From: Flavobacterium sp.
GTDB taxonomy: Bacteria; Bacteroidota; Bacteroidia; Flavobacteriales; Flavobacteriaceae
NCBI RefSeq assembly: GCF_025352425.1
Contig: NZ_JANXTI010000013.1
Span: forward strand, 1 to 52,909
Direction: 5' to 3'
DNA: 52,909 nucleotides
The notes beneath the pieces are model-generated. The model made no database searches. It was not told the origin of the DNA and saw only the letters and a list, made by a program, of their open reading frames with translations. The position numbers and the translations under genes were made by a program. Every line of letters begins with the position of its first letter. The stretch's first letter is position 1. Shown here one piece after another: positions 14,414 through 23,600 of the stretch.

Positions 14414-16825
14414 TTAGTTTTTCAAATACTTCTCCAGGAACTGATCTTGTTCCCACAGCAAATGCAGTATATTTTCTTTTGCCACATAGCTATGCGCTTC
14501 TTTTGGCAGCAATACCAATCGAACAGGTGCGCCCAAATTTTTTAATGCCTGGAAATAACGCTCTGACTGCAATGTAAATGTGCCAGGATTATTATCAGCA
14601 TCACCATGTACCAACAGTAATGGAGTCTTCATTTTATCGGCATTCATAAACGGAGACATTTCGTTATAGATTTGCGGAACATCCCAGTAGTTTCTTTGTT
14701 CGCTTTGGAAACCAAATGGTGTCAGTGTTCTGTTATAAGCGCCACTTCGGGCAATTCCACAGGCAAACAGATTGGAATGTGTAAGCAAATTAGCCGTCAT
14801 AAATGCACCATAAGAGTGGCCTCCAATAGCACATTTCTTTCTATTGATATAACCCAATTTATCCACAGCATCAATCGCTGCAGCGGCATCATCAACTAAT
14901 TGTGTCATGAAGGTATCGTTTGGTTCGGTTGTTCCTTCACCAATGATTGGAAACGAAGCATCATCAAGAACCGCATAGCCTTTAGTGACCCAATACACAA
15001 ACGAACCATAATATGGAAATGTAAATTCATTTGGATTTTGTTTGTTTTGCCCAGCGGAGCTTTTGTCCTTAAATTCTTCAGGGTAAGCCCAAATCAATAA
15101 TGGCAATTTCTCTGATTTTTTATTTCTGTCATAACCATCAGGCAAATACAATGTTCCGGATAAATCAACACCATCTTTTCGTTTGTATTTAATCACTTCC
15201 TTGTACACATTCTTGATGCTTTCAAAAGGATTCTTGAAACTGGTAAGTTGGGTTAACTTCTTAGATTTCAGATTTCGGAAGTAATAATTTGGAAACTCAT
15301 TTTTAGATTGAATCTGTACTAAAACATCGCCTTTTTTAAAATCTTCTATAGATAATAAATCTTCTTTTTTGTCCTTGAATGTTGAGGTGTAGATACGTTT
15401 CGGTTTTAAGGTACCCAAATTGAATTCGTTAATAAAAGGAAACTGCCCGTCTTTGGTAAATCCGTCGCCAATTAAGTAGGTATTGTTATTTTCGATGGCC
15501 AAAACATAACGGTTATATTCATTTCTTTTGGTTTCAAAATTCCCCGGATCAGAATAAATATCCTGTGAATTTCTGTCGGCTATAATCTTCGGAGCTTGAG
15601 TCGGGTTTGACGGATTAATCAAATACGTTTTTGTATTTCTTGTATCGTACCATTCGTCTGATACAATCGCAGTGCTTTCATTACCCCATATAACACCATC
15701 AAACCGTTGTTGCGTTTTTACCAAAGAAGTGGGCTGAGTTGTAAAGGGCGCATTCCATGTAAAAAGTTCGTCCCGGTAATCGGCTTTTTTTGCCTGGTCA
15801 CCTTCGTCAAGTGCTACAACATAGGACAATGTTGCTGGTTTATCAGCTCTCCATCCCATGCTTCTTTTTCCTTTTCTGACCGATGAAAAACCCTTTGGAA
15901 TTACCTCGTTAAGGGGAACTTCATTCACCACTTTTACTTCTTTTCCGCCAGCATCATAAACCACAGTTTTTAACGGAAAACGGTTATAAGGAACGATATA
16001 GGAAAACGGTTTTTGAATCGTTGTTATCATTAAATAATTCCCGTCAGGAGAGAAACTTTCACCAGCATATAAATCGTTTGCCTTAAAGAAATCAGCTTTT
16101 CCCGAAAGGTTTACTTTGTAGAGTTCAGAAGACATTAACGTTTCAAAATTGGTTTCATCGGTTTTGTTTTTCAACAAATCGGGATACGTCCGGTTTTGCG
16201 ATTTTGAACCGTCGCTGGCGGACACCGTTGGGCCTTTTGGCAAATCCTTTTTGCTGTCGATTACAGCAGGTCGATTTGTGGCAATCATTTTTACCAATAA
16301 GGTTTCATTATCCTTCATCCAGTTGAAAGGATTTCCCAGATTCGCGTTCAAAGTTGCTCCTGTAAGTTTTTTGGCGGAAGCCGAAGCTACATCAATAACC
16401 CACAACTCAACTCCAGTTACAATGGTATTGGTAAATGCTATTTTCTTTTCATTTGGCGACCATGTAACATTAGTAATTCGGGGATTTTCCGGCAAACCGC
16501 TGATTTGGGTTTCGGTTTTATCGCTTACTTTTCTAATCTTTAAATTGGAAACATAATTTACCGCACTGGCAATATTTGTTATCGGATTGATACGCAAACC
16601 GCCCAAACGCATTTCATCCTGATTTAAATCGTCGAGGGTTTTATAGGTACTTCGAAAAGAAAAAAGCATGTATTCCTTTTTGGAGTCCATACTAACGCTT
16701 GGAGCTCTTTCATAATCGGCTAAAGCCAAAATAGTAGCTGAAGGTTTTTGATAAGTAAGGTTTTCCTGTGCAACAGCAATGGATGCTGAAAAGCAGAAAG
16801 CCAGAAAAAGTAAAAGGTTCTTCAT
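14414..16825 (-). CDS. Secreted S9-family serine peptidase (glutamyl endopeptidase-like)
   Basis: An 803-residue protein with a Sec signal peptide (MKNLLLFLAFCFSASIAVAQ). A beta-propeller-like N-terminal part (about 30-560, with WSPNEKKIAFTNT and FSPDGNYLMIT blades) precedes an alpha/beta hydrolase domain. The nucleophile elbow GGHSYGAF places Ser671. The Asp in HGDADNNPGTF and the His in PKEAHSY complete the triad. This is the prolyl oligopeptidase fold, and the form is close to S9D glutamyl peptidases. It probably digests peptides in the periplasm. A -7 element TAAATTTG lies upstream on the minus strand. Substrate preference is inferred only from family likeness. Confidence 0.88.
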   Translation of the reverse strand: MKNLLLFLAFCFSASIAVAQENLTYQKPSATILALADYERAPSVSMDSKKEYMLFSFRSTYKTLDDLNQDEMRLGGLRINPITNIASAVNYVSNLKIRKVSDKTETQISGLPENPRITNVTWSPNEKKIAFTNTIVTGVELWVIDVASASAKKLTGATLNANLGNPFNWMKDNETLLVKMIATNRPAVIDSKKDLPKGPTVSASDGSKSQNRTYPDLLKNKTDETNFETLMSSELYKVNLSGKADFFKANDLYAGESFSPDGNYLMITTIQKPFSYIVPYNRFPLKTVVYDAGGKEVKVVNEVPLNEVIPKGFSSVRKGKRSMGWRADKPATLSYVVALDEGDQAKKADYRDELFTWNAPFTTQPTSLVKTQQRFDGVIWGNESTAIVSDEWYDTRNTKTYLINPSNPTQAPKIIADRNSQDIYSDPGNFETKRNEYNRYVLAIENNNTYLIGDGFTKDGQFPFINEFNLGTLKPKRIYTSTFKDKKEDLLSIEDFKKGDVLVQIQSKNEFPNYYFRNLKSKKLTQLTSFKNPFESIKNVYKEVIKYKRKDGVDLSGTLYLPDGYDRNKKSEKLPLLIWAYPEEFKDKSSAGQNKQNPNEFTFPYYGSFVYWVTKGYAVLDDASFPIIGEGTTEPNDTFMTQLVDDAAAAIDAVDKLGYINRKKCAIGGHSYGAFMTANLLTHSNLFACGIARSGAYNRTLTPFGFQSEQRNYWDVPQIYNEMSPFMNADKMKTPLLLVHGDADNNPGTFTLQSERYFQALKNLGAPVRLVLLPKEAHSYVAKENILHLLWEQDQFLEKYLKN

Positions 16826-16874
16826 AAGATAGGTTTTGATTTTTTGATATGTCTGACTTAAACCTGACTTGTTA

Positions 16875-16882
16875 CAAATTTA
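16875..16882 (-). promoter_or_regulatory. Possible -7 element for the S9 peptidase gene
   Basis: The minus strand reads TAAATTTG followed by TAACAAGTC. A similar ATTTGTAACAAG stretch precedes the beta-barrel receptor gene (complement near 20605-20616). The -33 half is not clear. Confidence 0.4.
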
Positions 16883-16945
16883 AAAATCTTAAATAAAAGT
16901 GGTGCTTTTTAAAAATGTTTACCTTAGCATAACTAAATAAAAATT

Positions 16946-17950
16946 ATGTTTCGTTCAAAAATATCAGGCTTAGGGTTTTACGTTCCCGATAATGTAGTTA
17001 CCAACGATGACTTGTCAAAAATAATAGAGACCAATGATGAATGGATTCAGGAACGCACCGGAATTCAGGAAAGAAGGCATATCATTCGCGGTCAGGATAC
17101 GACAACGTCAATGGGTGTAAAAGCAGCTAAAATCGCTATTGAACGTTCAGGAATTACTAACGACGAAATTGATTTTATCGTTTTTGCTACCATTTCTCCC
17201 GATTATTATTTTCCCGGTCCGGGCGTTGCCTTGCAACAGGAATTGGGTTTGAAAACTGTCGGTGCCTTAGATGTTCGTAACCAATGTTCGGGCTTTGTCT
17301 ACGCGCTTTCTGTAGCGGATCAATTCATAAAAACCGGAATGTATAAAAACGTTTTGGTTGTTGCTTCTGAAGTACAGTCATTAGGACTGGACATGACAAC
17401 GCGCGGGCGTAGTGTTTCGGTTATTTTTGGAGATGGGGCAGGAGCAGCTATGTTAAGTAGGAGCGATGACGATAGCGGAATTCTATCCACCCATTTGCAT
17501 TCAGAAGGTGAACATGCTAAAGAGTTAGCAGTTTTAGCTCCCGGAATGGGAGGAAGATGGATTACCGATATTTTAGCTGAAAACAATCCTGATGATGAGA
17601 GTTATTTTCCGTATATGAATGGGCAATTTGTTTTTAAACACGCGGTGGTTCGTTTTAGTGAAGTAATCAACGAAGGGTTGCAGGCGAATAATTTACAGGT
17701 TTCCGATATTGATATGTTGATTCCGCACCAGGCGAATTTGAGGATTTCACAGTTTATCCAAAAGAAATTTGGGTTACTTGATGAACAGGTTTTTAACAAC
17801 ATTCAAAAGTACGGAAATACCACCGCAGCTTCAATTCCGATTGCTTTGACTGAAGCATGGGAACAGGGAAAAATAAAGAAAGATGATACCGTTGTTTTGG
17901 CTGCCTTTGGAAGCGGATTTACATGGGCGAGTGCCATAATTAAGTGGTAG
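16946..17950 (+). CDS. 3-oxoacyl-ACP synthase III family protein (FabH-like)
   Basis: A 334-residue thiolase-fold condensing enzyme. The catalytic triad is visible as Cys114 (RNQCSGFVYA), His261 (IPHQANLR) and Asn291 (YGNTTAAS), and the C-terminal glycine loop is FGSGFTWAS. FabH starts fatty-acid chains by condensing an acyl-CoA with malonyl-ACP. The gene stands alone between a peptidase and a receptor gene rather than with plsX/rpmF, so it may be a second, specialised KAS III. The primer preference cannot be read. Confidence 0.9.
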   Translation: MFRSKISGLGFYVPDNVVTNDDLSKIIETNDEWIQERTGIQERRHIIRGQDTTTSMGVKAAKIAIERSGITNDEIDFIVFATISPDYYFPGPGVALQQELGLKTVGALDVRNQCSGFVYALSVADQFIKTGMYKNVLVVASEVQSLGLDMTTRGRSVSVIFGDGAGAAMLSRSDDDSGILSTHLHSEGEHAKELAVLAPGMGGRWITDILAENNPDDESYFPYMNGQFVFKHAVVRFSEVINEGLQANNLQVSDIDMLIPHQANLRISQFIQKKFGLLDEQVFNNIQKYGNTTAASIPIALTEAWEQGKIKKDDTVVLAAFGSGFTWASAIIKW

Positions 17951-17956
17951 CGTCTT

Positions 17957-18063
17957 TAGCCCCGATAGAAGCGGCATCCTTTTTTCTCGTTGTCAAACGA
18001 GGAAAAAGATATAGCGGATAGCGGGAGGATGCATACTTAAGATATTCATTTGCCGTGCTCCTA
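17957..18063 (+). repeat. Intergenic palindromic element, copy 2
   Basis: It runs from TAGCCCCGATAGAAGCGGCA through a hairpin (TTTTTTCTCGTT / AACGAGGAAAAA, one mismatch) and AGATATAGCGGATAGCGGGA to GTGCTCCTA. It is the same family as 6670-6748 but in the opposite orientation and about 28 bp longer at the right end. It lies between the FabH-like gene and a terminator. Confidence 0.75.
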
Positions 18064-18077
18064 AAACTTAAAAACAG

Positions 18078-18107
18078 AAAAAGCCATCCTTGCACTGATG
18101 ACTTTTT
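18078..18107. terminator. Bidirectional terminator between the FabH-like and receptor genes
   Basis: AAAAAGCCATC pairs with GATGACTTTTT (one mismatch) around CTTGCACT. It lies between convergent genes. Confidence 0.8.
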
Positions 18108-18134
18108 CCTAACACTAAATTCAAATTAACTATT

Positions 18135-20552
18135 TTACATCATTCCGCCACTACCTTGGGTTTCGTTTTTATCACGTTGTTTTCTTTGTAGCGCAGCATT
18201 TTTCCCACCACCAAAACGGTAATTAAATCCTAAGTAAACACTTCGGCTTTCCCAATAAAATGCACCTTCCTGTTTGTAAGGCAATGTTCCGTCAAAGCTA
18301 AAATTCATGGTGTTAAAAATATCACTTGCTCTCGCGCTGATGGTTCCTTGCCCTTTTAGTACATTATAGCTCGCACCGATATCGGTTTTGTACATGCTTT
18401 TTCTTAAAAATTGTAGCCCTTGTTCTTGTCCGCGATACATTCCGAAAAGTTGGAAACGCAGGTTTTTGGTAGCTTTAAAAGTATTATTGATTCTTCCGTT
18501 GAAAATTGAAACATCTTTTTCAATGAATTGAGCAGTTACGGTTCCCCTTATTTTTTTGAAATAAATATCGGTTCCGATGTTTGCGCTCCACCATTTTGTA
18601 AAATCTAAATTTGCCGAGATTTCAGCACCATAGGAATTGTTGTCCTTAAAGTTGGCGTAGGACAAAATATTTCTGTTGCTGTCATTAGGATCAATTTCTA
18701 CCAAACGCGTAATTTCCTGAGTAATCATTCGATAAAATACCACACTTGAAATAGAACCAATTTTTGTTTTACGGGTATAATTCAATTCAAAAGAATTGGT
18801 AAATTGTGGTTTCAAATATGGATTTCCAACCGAACTAATCGTTGGCGTACTCCATTCTCTGATAGGATTTACCTGGCCAATACTTGGTCTGTCAACTCTT
18901 CGCGAATAGTTGAAATTAAATGAATTTTTCTCCGAAAGTTTATAAGATAAATAACCACTTGGATAAACGGTATTTATTTTATCGTTAAAAGTGCCGGTAA
19001 TGATTTCAGTAGTGTTTCCGTTTCCGTTGGTGTCTTCCGAATCAACGGCATTAAATTTTGCGTCGGCGGTATAATTTTCAAAACGCGCGCCTATCTGGTA
19101 ACCCCATTTTGTCCATTGTTTGCCATATGTTGCATAAGCAGATTGAATTTTTCTTTCATAATGAAAATCGGAATCAAAGTCCTGATTTTTGTCGAAATTA
19201 TTATTGGTGTCTTCAATTCGAGTTTCTAAACCGGTTTCTAATTTGGCGTCCTTTGGCAATGGATTTGTATAATCCAAATTGATTTTAGTATTGTTATTGA
19301 TACTGTTGATGTCGTTTATATACGAAGTGCTGACATCAGAAATCGTAACGAATTGAGAATGCTCAGTGCCTTTGTTTCGGTTGTAATTTGCTTCCAATTC
19401 AATATTTTCGCCTTCTTTTTTGAATTTATGTTTAAAATCTAAATTATAAGTTCCGGATGGGTTTTTACTGTGACTATCATTTGTCTGAAGGATGTCTGTA
19501 AGAGCATTTGATTGGTAGTCTACCATTGTTGAACTGTTTCCGCTGGATAAGTAAAGATTTTGGTTCGTATAAACAGACAACGTATTAAAGTCATTCAAAT
19601 AATAATCGACACCTATTTTATATAAATGAGAGGTGTTTTTATTTCCGAAATTAAAATCTACCGTTTTTTCAGCACTAGGCTGATGGCTATTTACAAAACC
19701 ATGGTTCTTTTGCAAACCGTGATTAAAACCATAATTTCCATAAAAATTGAATTTTCCAACTTTGTAATTCATGTCGAAGGACGAATTCACTTTTGGCGTT
19801 TTGGCAAATGTTACTCCGTTGTTAATACTTCCATTAAAACCTTGATTTGCATTTTTGTGTAAAACGATATTAATTATTCCACTCATTCCTTCCGGATTGT
19901 ACTTTGCCGAAGGGTTTGTAATCAATTCGATTTGTTTTATGGATGCCGATGGGATTTGTTTAAGCAGTTGTGCAGGGTCAATATTGGTTGGTTTTCCATC
20001 GATTAAAACCCGCACGTTTTCATTACCTCTTAGGCTAATGGCGTTGGTTTGCGCATCAACACTAACTGACGGAATGTTGTTTAAAATTTCTCCGGCCGTT
20101 GCTCCTGCGGAAATTAAATCTTTACCAACATTTATAATTTTTCGGTCAATTTTTTGCTCGTAAGTAGATTTTTCTTTGACAATTTCTACGCCTTCCAGTT
20201 GAACTGCATCTTCTACGAGCGAAATAGTATTTAGATTGATGTTTTTATTGGTATCAGTTAAGTTTGCGATAACTGTTTGCTTTTTATAGCCCATAAATTG
20301 GAACTCAACAGTATATTCTTTTAGCTCCAAATTTTTGATGCTGAAATTTCCATTGTCTTGTGTGATTCCGCCCGTAATAACTTTTCCTTCCAATTTAACG
20401 CTGACATTTACGTAAGGAATAGGTTGTTTAGAATTGTTGTCGATTACTTTTCCCGAAATGCTGCCTAATGCGAATGCACTTTGAGAGGCGTTTTGGGCTT
20501 GTAGAAACGAAAAGAAGAAAAGTAAACTTAATAGTAAAAATTTTAATTTCAT
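18135..20552 (-). CDS. Outer-membrane beta-barrel protein (TonB-receptor-like, carboxypeptidase-regulatory N-domain)
   Basis: An 805-residue protein. The signal peptide (MKLKFLLLSLLFFFSFLQAQ) is followed by a carboxypeptidase-regulatory-like beta-sandwich at about 30-115 (GSISGKVIDNNSKQPIPYVN), then a plug-like domain (IINVGKDLISAGATAGEIL, SLRGNENVRVLIDGKPTN, NPSAKYNPEGMSGIINIVL). The rest is a large barrel with alternating strands and an outer-membrane end (YLGFNYRFGGGKN). This fits the Bacteroidota outer-membrane beta-barrel family related to TonB-dependent receptors. The substrate is unknown. The C-terminal tail (RKQRDKNETQGSGGMM) is hydrophilic and goes beyond the last strand. Confidence 0.87.
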   Translation of the reverse strand: MKLKFLLLSLLFFFSFLQAQNASQSAFALGSISGKVIDNNSKQPIPYVNVSVKLEGKVITGGITQDNGNFSIKNLELKEYTVEFQFMGYKKQTVIANLTDTNKNINLNTISLVEDAVQLEGVEIVKEKSTYEQKIDRKIINVGKDLISAGATAGEILNNIPSVSVDAQTNAISLRGNENVRVLIDGKPTNIDPAQLLKQIPSASIKQIELITNPSAKYNPEGMSGIINIVLHKNANQGFNGSINNGVTFAKTPKVNSSFDMNYKVGKFNFYGNYGFNHGLQKNHGFVNSHQPSAEKTVDFNFGNKNTSHLYKIGVDYYLNDFNTLSVYTNQNLYLSSGNSSTMVDYQSNALTDILQTNDSHSKNPSGTYNLDFKHKFKKEGENIELEANYNRNKGTEHSQFVTISDVSTSYINDINSINNNTKINLDYTNPLPKDAKLETGLETRIEDTNNNFDKNQDFDSDFHYERKIQSAYATYGKQWTKWGYQIGARFENYTADAKFNAVDSEDTNGNGNTTEIITGTFNDKINTVYPSGYLSYKLSEKNSFNFNYSRRVDRPSIGQVNPIREWSTPTISSVGNPYLKPQFTNSFELNYTRKTKIGSISSVVFYRMITQEITRLVEIDPNDSNRNILSYANFKDNNSYGAEISANLDFTKWWSANIGTDIYFKKIRGTVTAQFIEKDVSIFNGRINNTFKATKNLRFQLFGMYRGQEQGLQFLRKSMYKTDIGASYNVLKGQGTISARASDIFNTMNFSFDGTLPYKQEGAFYWESRSVYLGFNYRFGGGKNAALQRKQRDKNETQGSGGMM

Positions 20553-20620
20553 TATGATTGAATGGTTTTATTAATGCACAAGTAGACTTTAAAAGTCATA
20601 GCTTGTTACAAATTTTAACA

Positions 20621-20651
20621 AAAAAACTCCTGAAAAGTATTCAGGAGTTTT
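20621..20651. terminator. Terminator after the T9SS adhesin-like gene
   Basis: AAAACTCCTGA pairs perfectly with TCAGGAGTTTT around AAAGTAT. It lies 23 bp past the stop of the minus-strand gene ending at 20674. Confidence 0.85.
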
Positions 20652-20673
20652 GACAAAGTAAGTTTCATGTAGC

Positions 20674-23600
20674 TTATCGTTTCATAGCGAAATGAGCTTT
20701 AAATTCTTGATTAACCTGATTTTCATCGGTGTAGGAAACATTAAACCAATAATCGTCAGATGGCATTAAATGACCGTTATAGGTTCCATCCCAACCGCTA
20801 TTACTTGGTTTTATTTGTGTAAGCATTTTACCAAAACGATCATAGATTTCAATACGGGCATTTTGTTGACCAGCTAAATCTTTAATATTCCAAGAATCAT
20901 TGTATCCGTCACCGTTTGGCGTAAAGTATTTGGGATAGTTCACAACCAAAGCTTGAATGCTTGTAATTCCGCAGCCATATTTATCTCTGACAGTTACGAT
21001 ATGAATTCCTGATGGAACATGCTCAAAAACATTACTGTCTTGAAATGGACCATTATCTAACTGGTATTCAAAATTATTTCCTTGTCCGATTGCTGTCACC
21101 GTTATAGATTGGCTTTCTGAAAAATCTTCGCTCACCTCATAGGTTACGAGTGCTGGTTCAGAAGGTGAAACCGTAACATTTACAGGTACTGAAGAACAGC
21201 CCGAAGCATTATTTGTAGCGACTAAAGTAAACAATCCAGGCACAATTGCCTGATAATTCGTGCCAGTGCCAATAGTAGTTCCTGCTTCATTTGTCCAAAC
21301 AAATGAATGGATAGAAGCACTTAATCCACTATACATTGTGTAGGCATTTAATAGTGTTCCGGTTTCACTGTTTATACATACAATTCCGTCAACAGGTTTG
21401 GGTTCCGGAAGTTTATTTACAATAATAATTATCGGCTTTACATCATAACAATTTGGAGCCAATGAGTTACTCACTCTGGCGTAAACTAAAGTTTGAGTAG
21501 AAGATGTTACCGGGCTTGATGCAGTTGTTGCGTTTGTCAGACTTTCATAATAGGTAACACTGAATTCACTACCTGTTTGGGTTCCCAGAATTGTAGCTGA
21601 TAATGTTGATAAATTAAAATTAACTATGCCGTCATTAGTACCATCCAGGTCACATGTAGTTCGCATGGTTACAGGAACTAAATTTGCAACCGGCGTATCA
21701 ATAATTGTCACGGTAAAAGAACTTTCATCACTACATCTTGGAATGAAAGGTGATATAGCATAAATATATATTGTCATTGAGCTGTTAATTACAGTTCCTG
21801 AAACCAGCATTGTTCCTGTGCCGTTCGGACCCGTATAGAATCTGCCTACAATTAAAGTGGGTAATGTATAATTTTCGCAAATAGTGATATTTGGTAAATT
21901 ATCAACGTTAAAAATAGTGACGGTAAAACTTCTTTCACTAGAACAATCAGGCGAAGTAGCAGTATGCACATAAACATATAGTGTTTGTGACGAAGTTAAC
22001 ACATCGCCTGCATGCAATAAGGTTCCGGAAGCATTTGTGCCCGTATAATAATCCCCAATAGGCAATAGTGGCAAAGTATAAGAGTTACAAGTTGAAGGGT
22101 TTGCTATTGGACTAATTGTCGGGGTAATATTAATGGTTACTGTAAATATATTTTCATCAAGACAGGAAAAAGAGGTTCTAATTAAATATTCTTTGAATAT
22201 ATATATTGTCTGATTTGAAGTAATCGCGGTGCCGGGCAATATTTCTGTTCCAGTACCAGTCGAACCACCAGATGCAGTATAATAATGGTTATTAGCAGTT
22301 AAAACTGGCAACGTATAGCTATCACAAGCAGTAACATTTGGTAACGAATCCGCTGTTGTTGAAAAGATGTTTATTTGAAACGTATTTTGAATACTACAAG
22401 CTGGAGTTGTATTTGAAATAGCATAAATATAAATTAATTGCGAAGAAGTGACAACACTATTTGGCGCAAGCATTGTTCCCGTTGCATTTGGGCCAGTATA
22501 ATAATCCCCAACGGCTAAAGCTGTTAAAACGTATTGGTTACAGATATCAATATCAGAACGAGAATCAATAGCTGGCAGTGGATTGATAGTAACAGTAAAA
22601 CTGTGTTGATTAAAACAAGTTGCATTTAATCTTTTAAAGATATAAATGGTTTGTGTTGAAAAAATAACATCTCCGGGATAAAGCATTGTTCCTGTTCCTT
22701 CAATATCAGTAAAATAGTCACCATTTGTTAAAACTGGTAGCGTATAACTTTCGCAAACAGAAACATCGGGCAAGACATCAATTTGGGGTTGAGCAAGATT
22801 TAATACAAAATGTAAGTTATCACTACAGTTGTTTGATCTGCTTGTAGTTGGTGCATATACATAAATAATAGAACTATCATTTATTACAGTGCCAGAAGGA
22901 ATTTGCGTTCCTGTCCCACCTGGACCAGTGTAATAGTTTCCTATCGCAAGTGCCGGCAAGATGTATCCATTACATTGAGCAATATCTGCTGGTTGCGGCA
23001 TTCCAATAAAAACATCAAAAACATCTTCATCAGTGCATGGTCTTGTTCCGCTTGTAGTTGCATAAACATAGATGGTTTGACTTGTTGTTATAAAAGTTCC
23101 GGCTGCTAATTGTGTTCCGGTTCCACTATGTCCAGTAAAATAATTTCCTAAAGTCAGTGAGGGTAAAGTATAAGAACCACATTCAAAAACATCTGGTCTG
23201 GTTCCAACTTCAATACTTGGTAAAATTGTGACATTGAAACTAGAATCTACTATACAGATTGGTGGTGTCGTGGTAGTGAAATAATAATAAACAGTTTGCG
23301 AGGCAGAAATTACAGTTCCCGAAGGGATTTGTGAACCTGATGCCCCTGGTCCGGTGTAATATTTTCCATAGTTTAGACCGGGTAAGGTATACTCTCCACA
23401 ACTTGTAACATTGGGAGGGGTTAAACTACTTTCATCCACAATCGTAATTTTAAAAGAACTATTGGCTCCGCAAGTACCTGGTCCTCCTGGCTGATTAAAT
23501 ATATAAATAGTTTCAGTTTGTGTAATTAATGTTCCAGCAAATAAGGGAAATCCATTCCCATTTAAACCTGTAAAATAATTTCCGTTAGTTAAAGGTTGCA

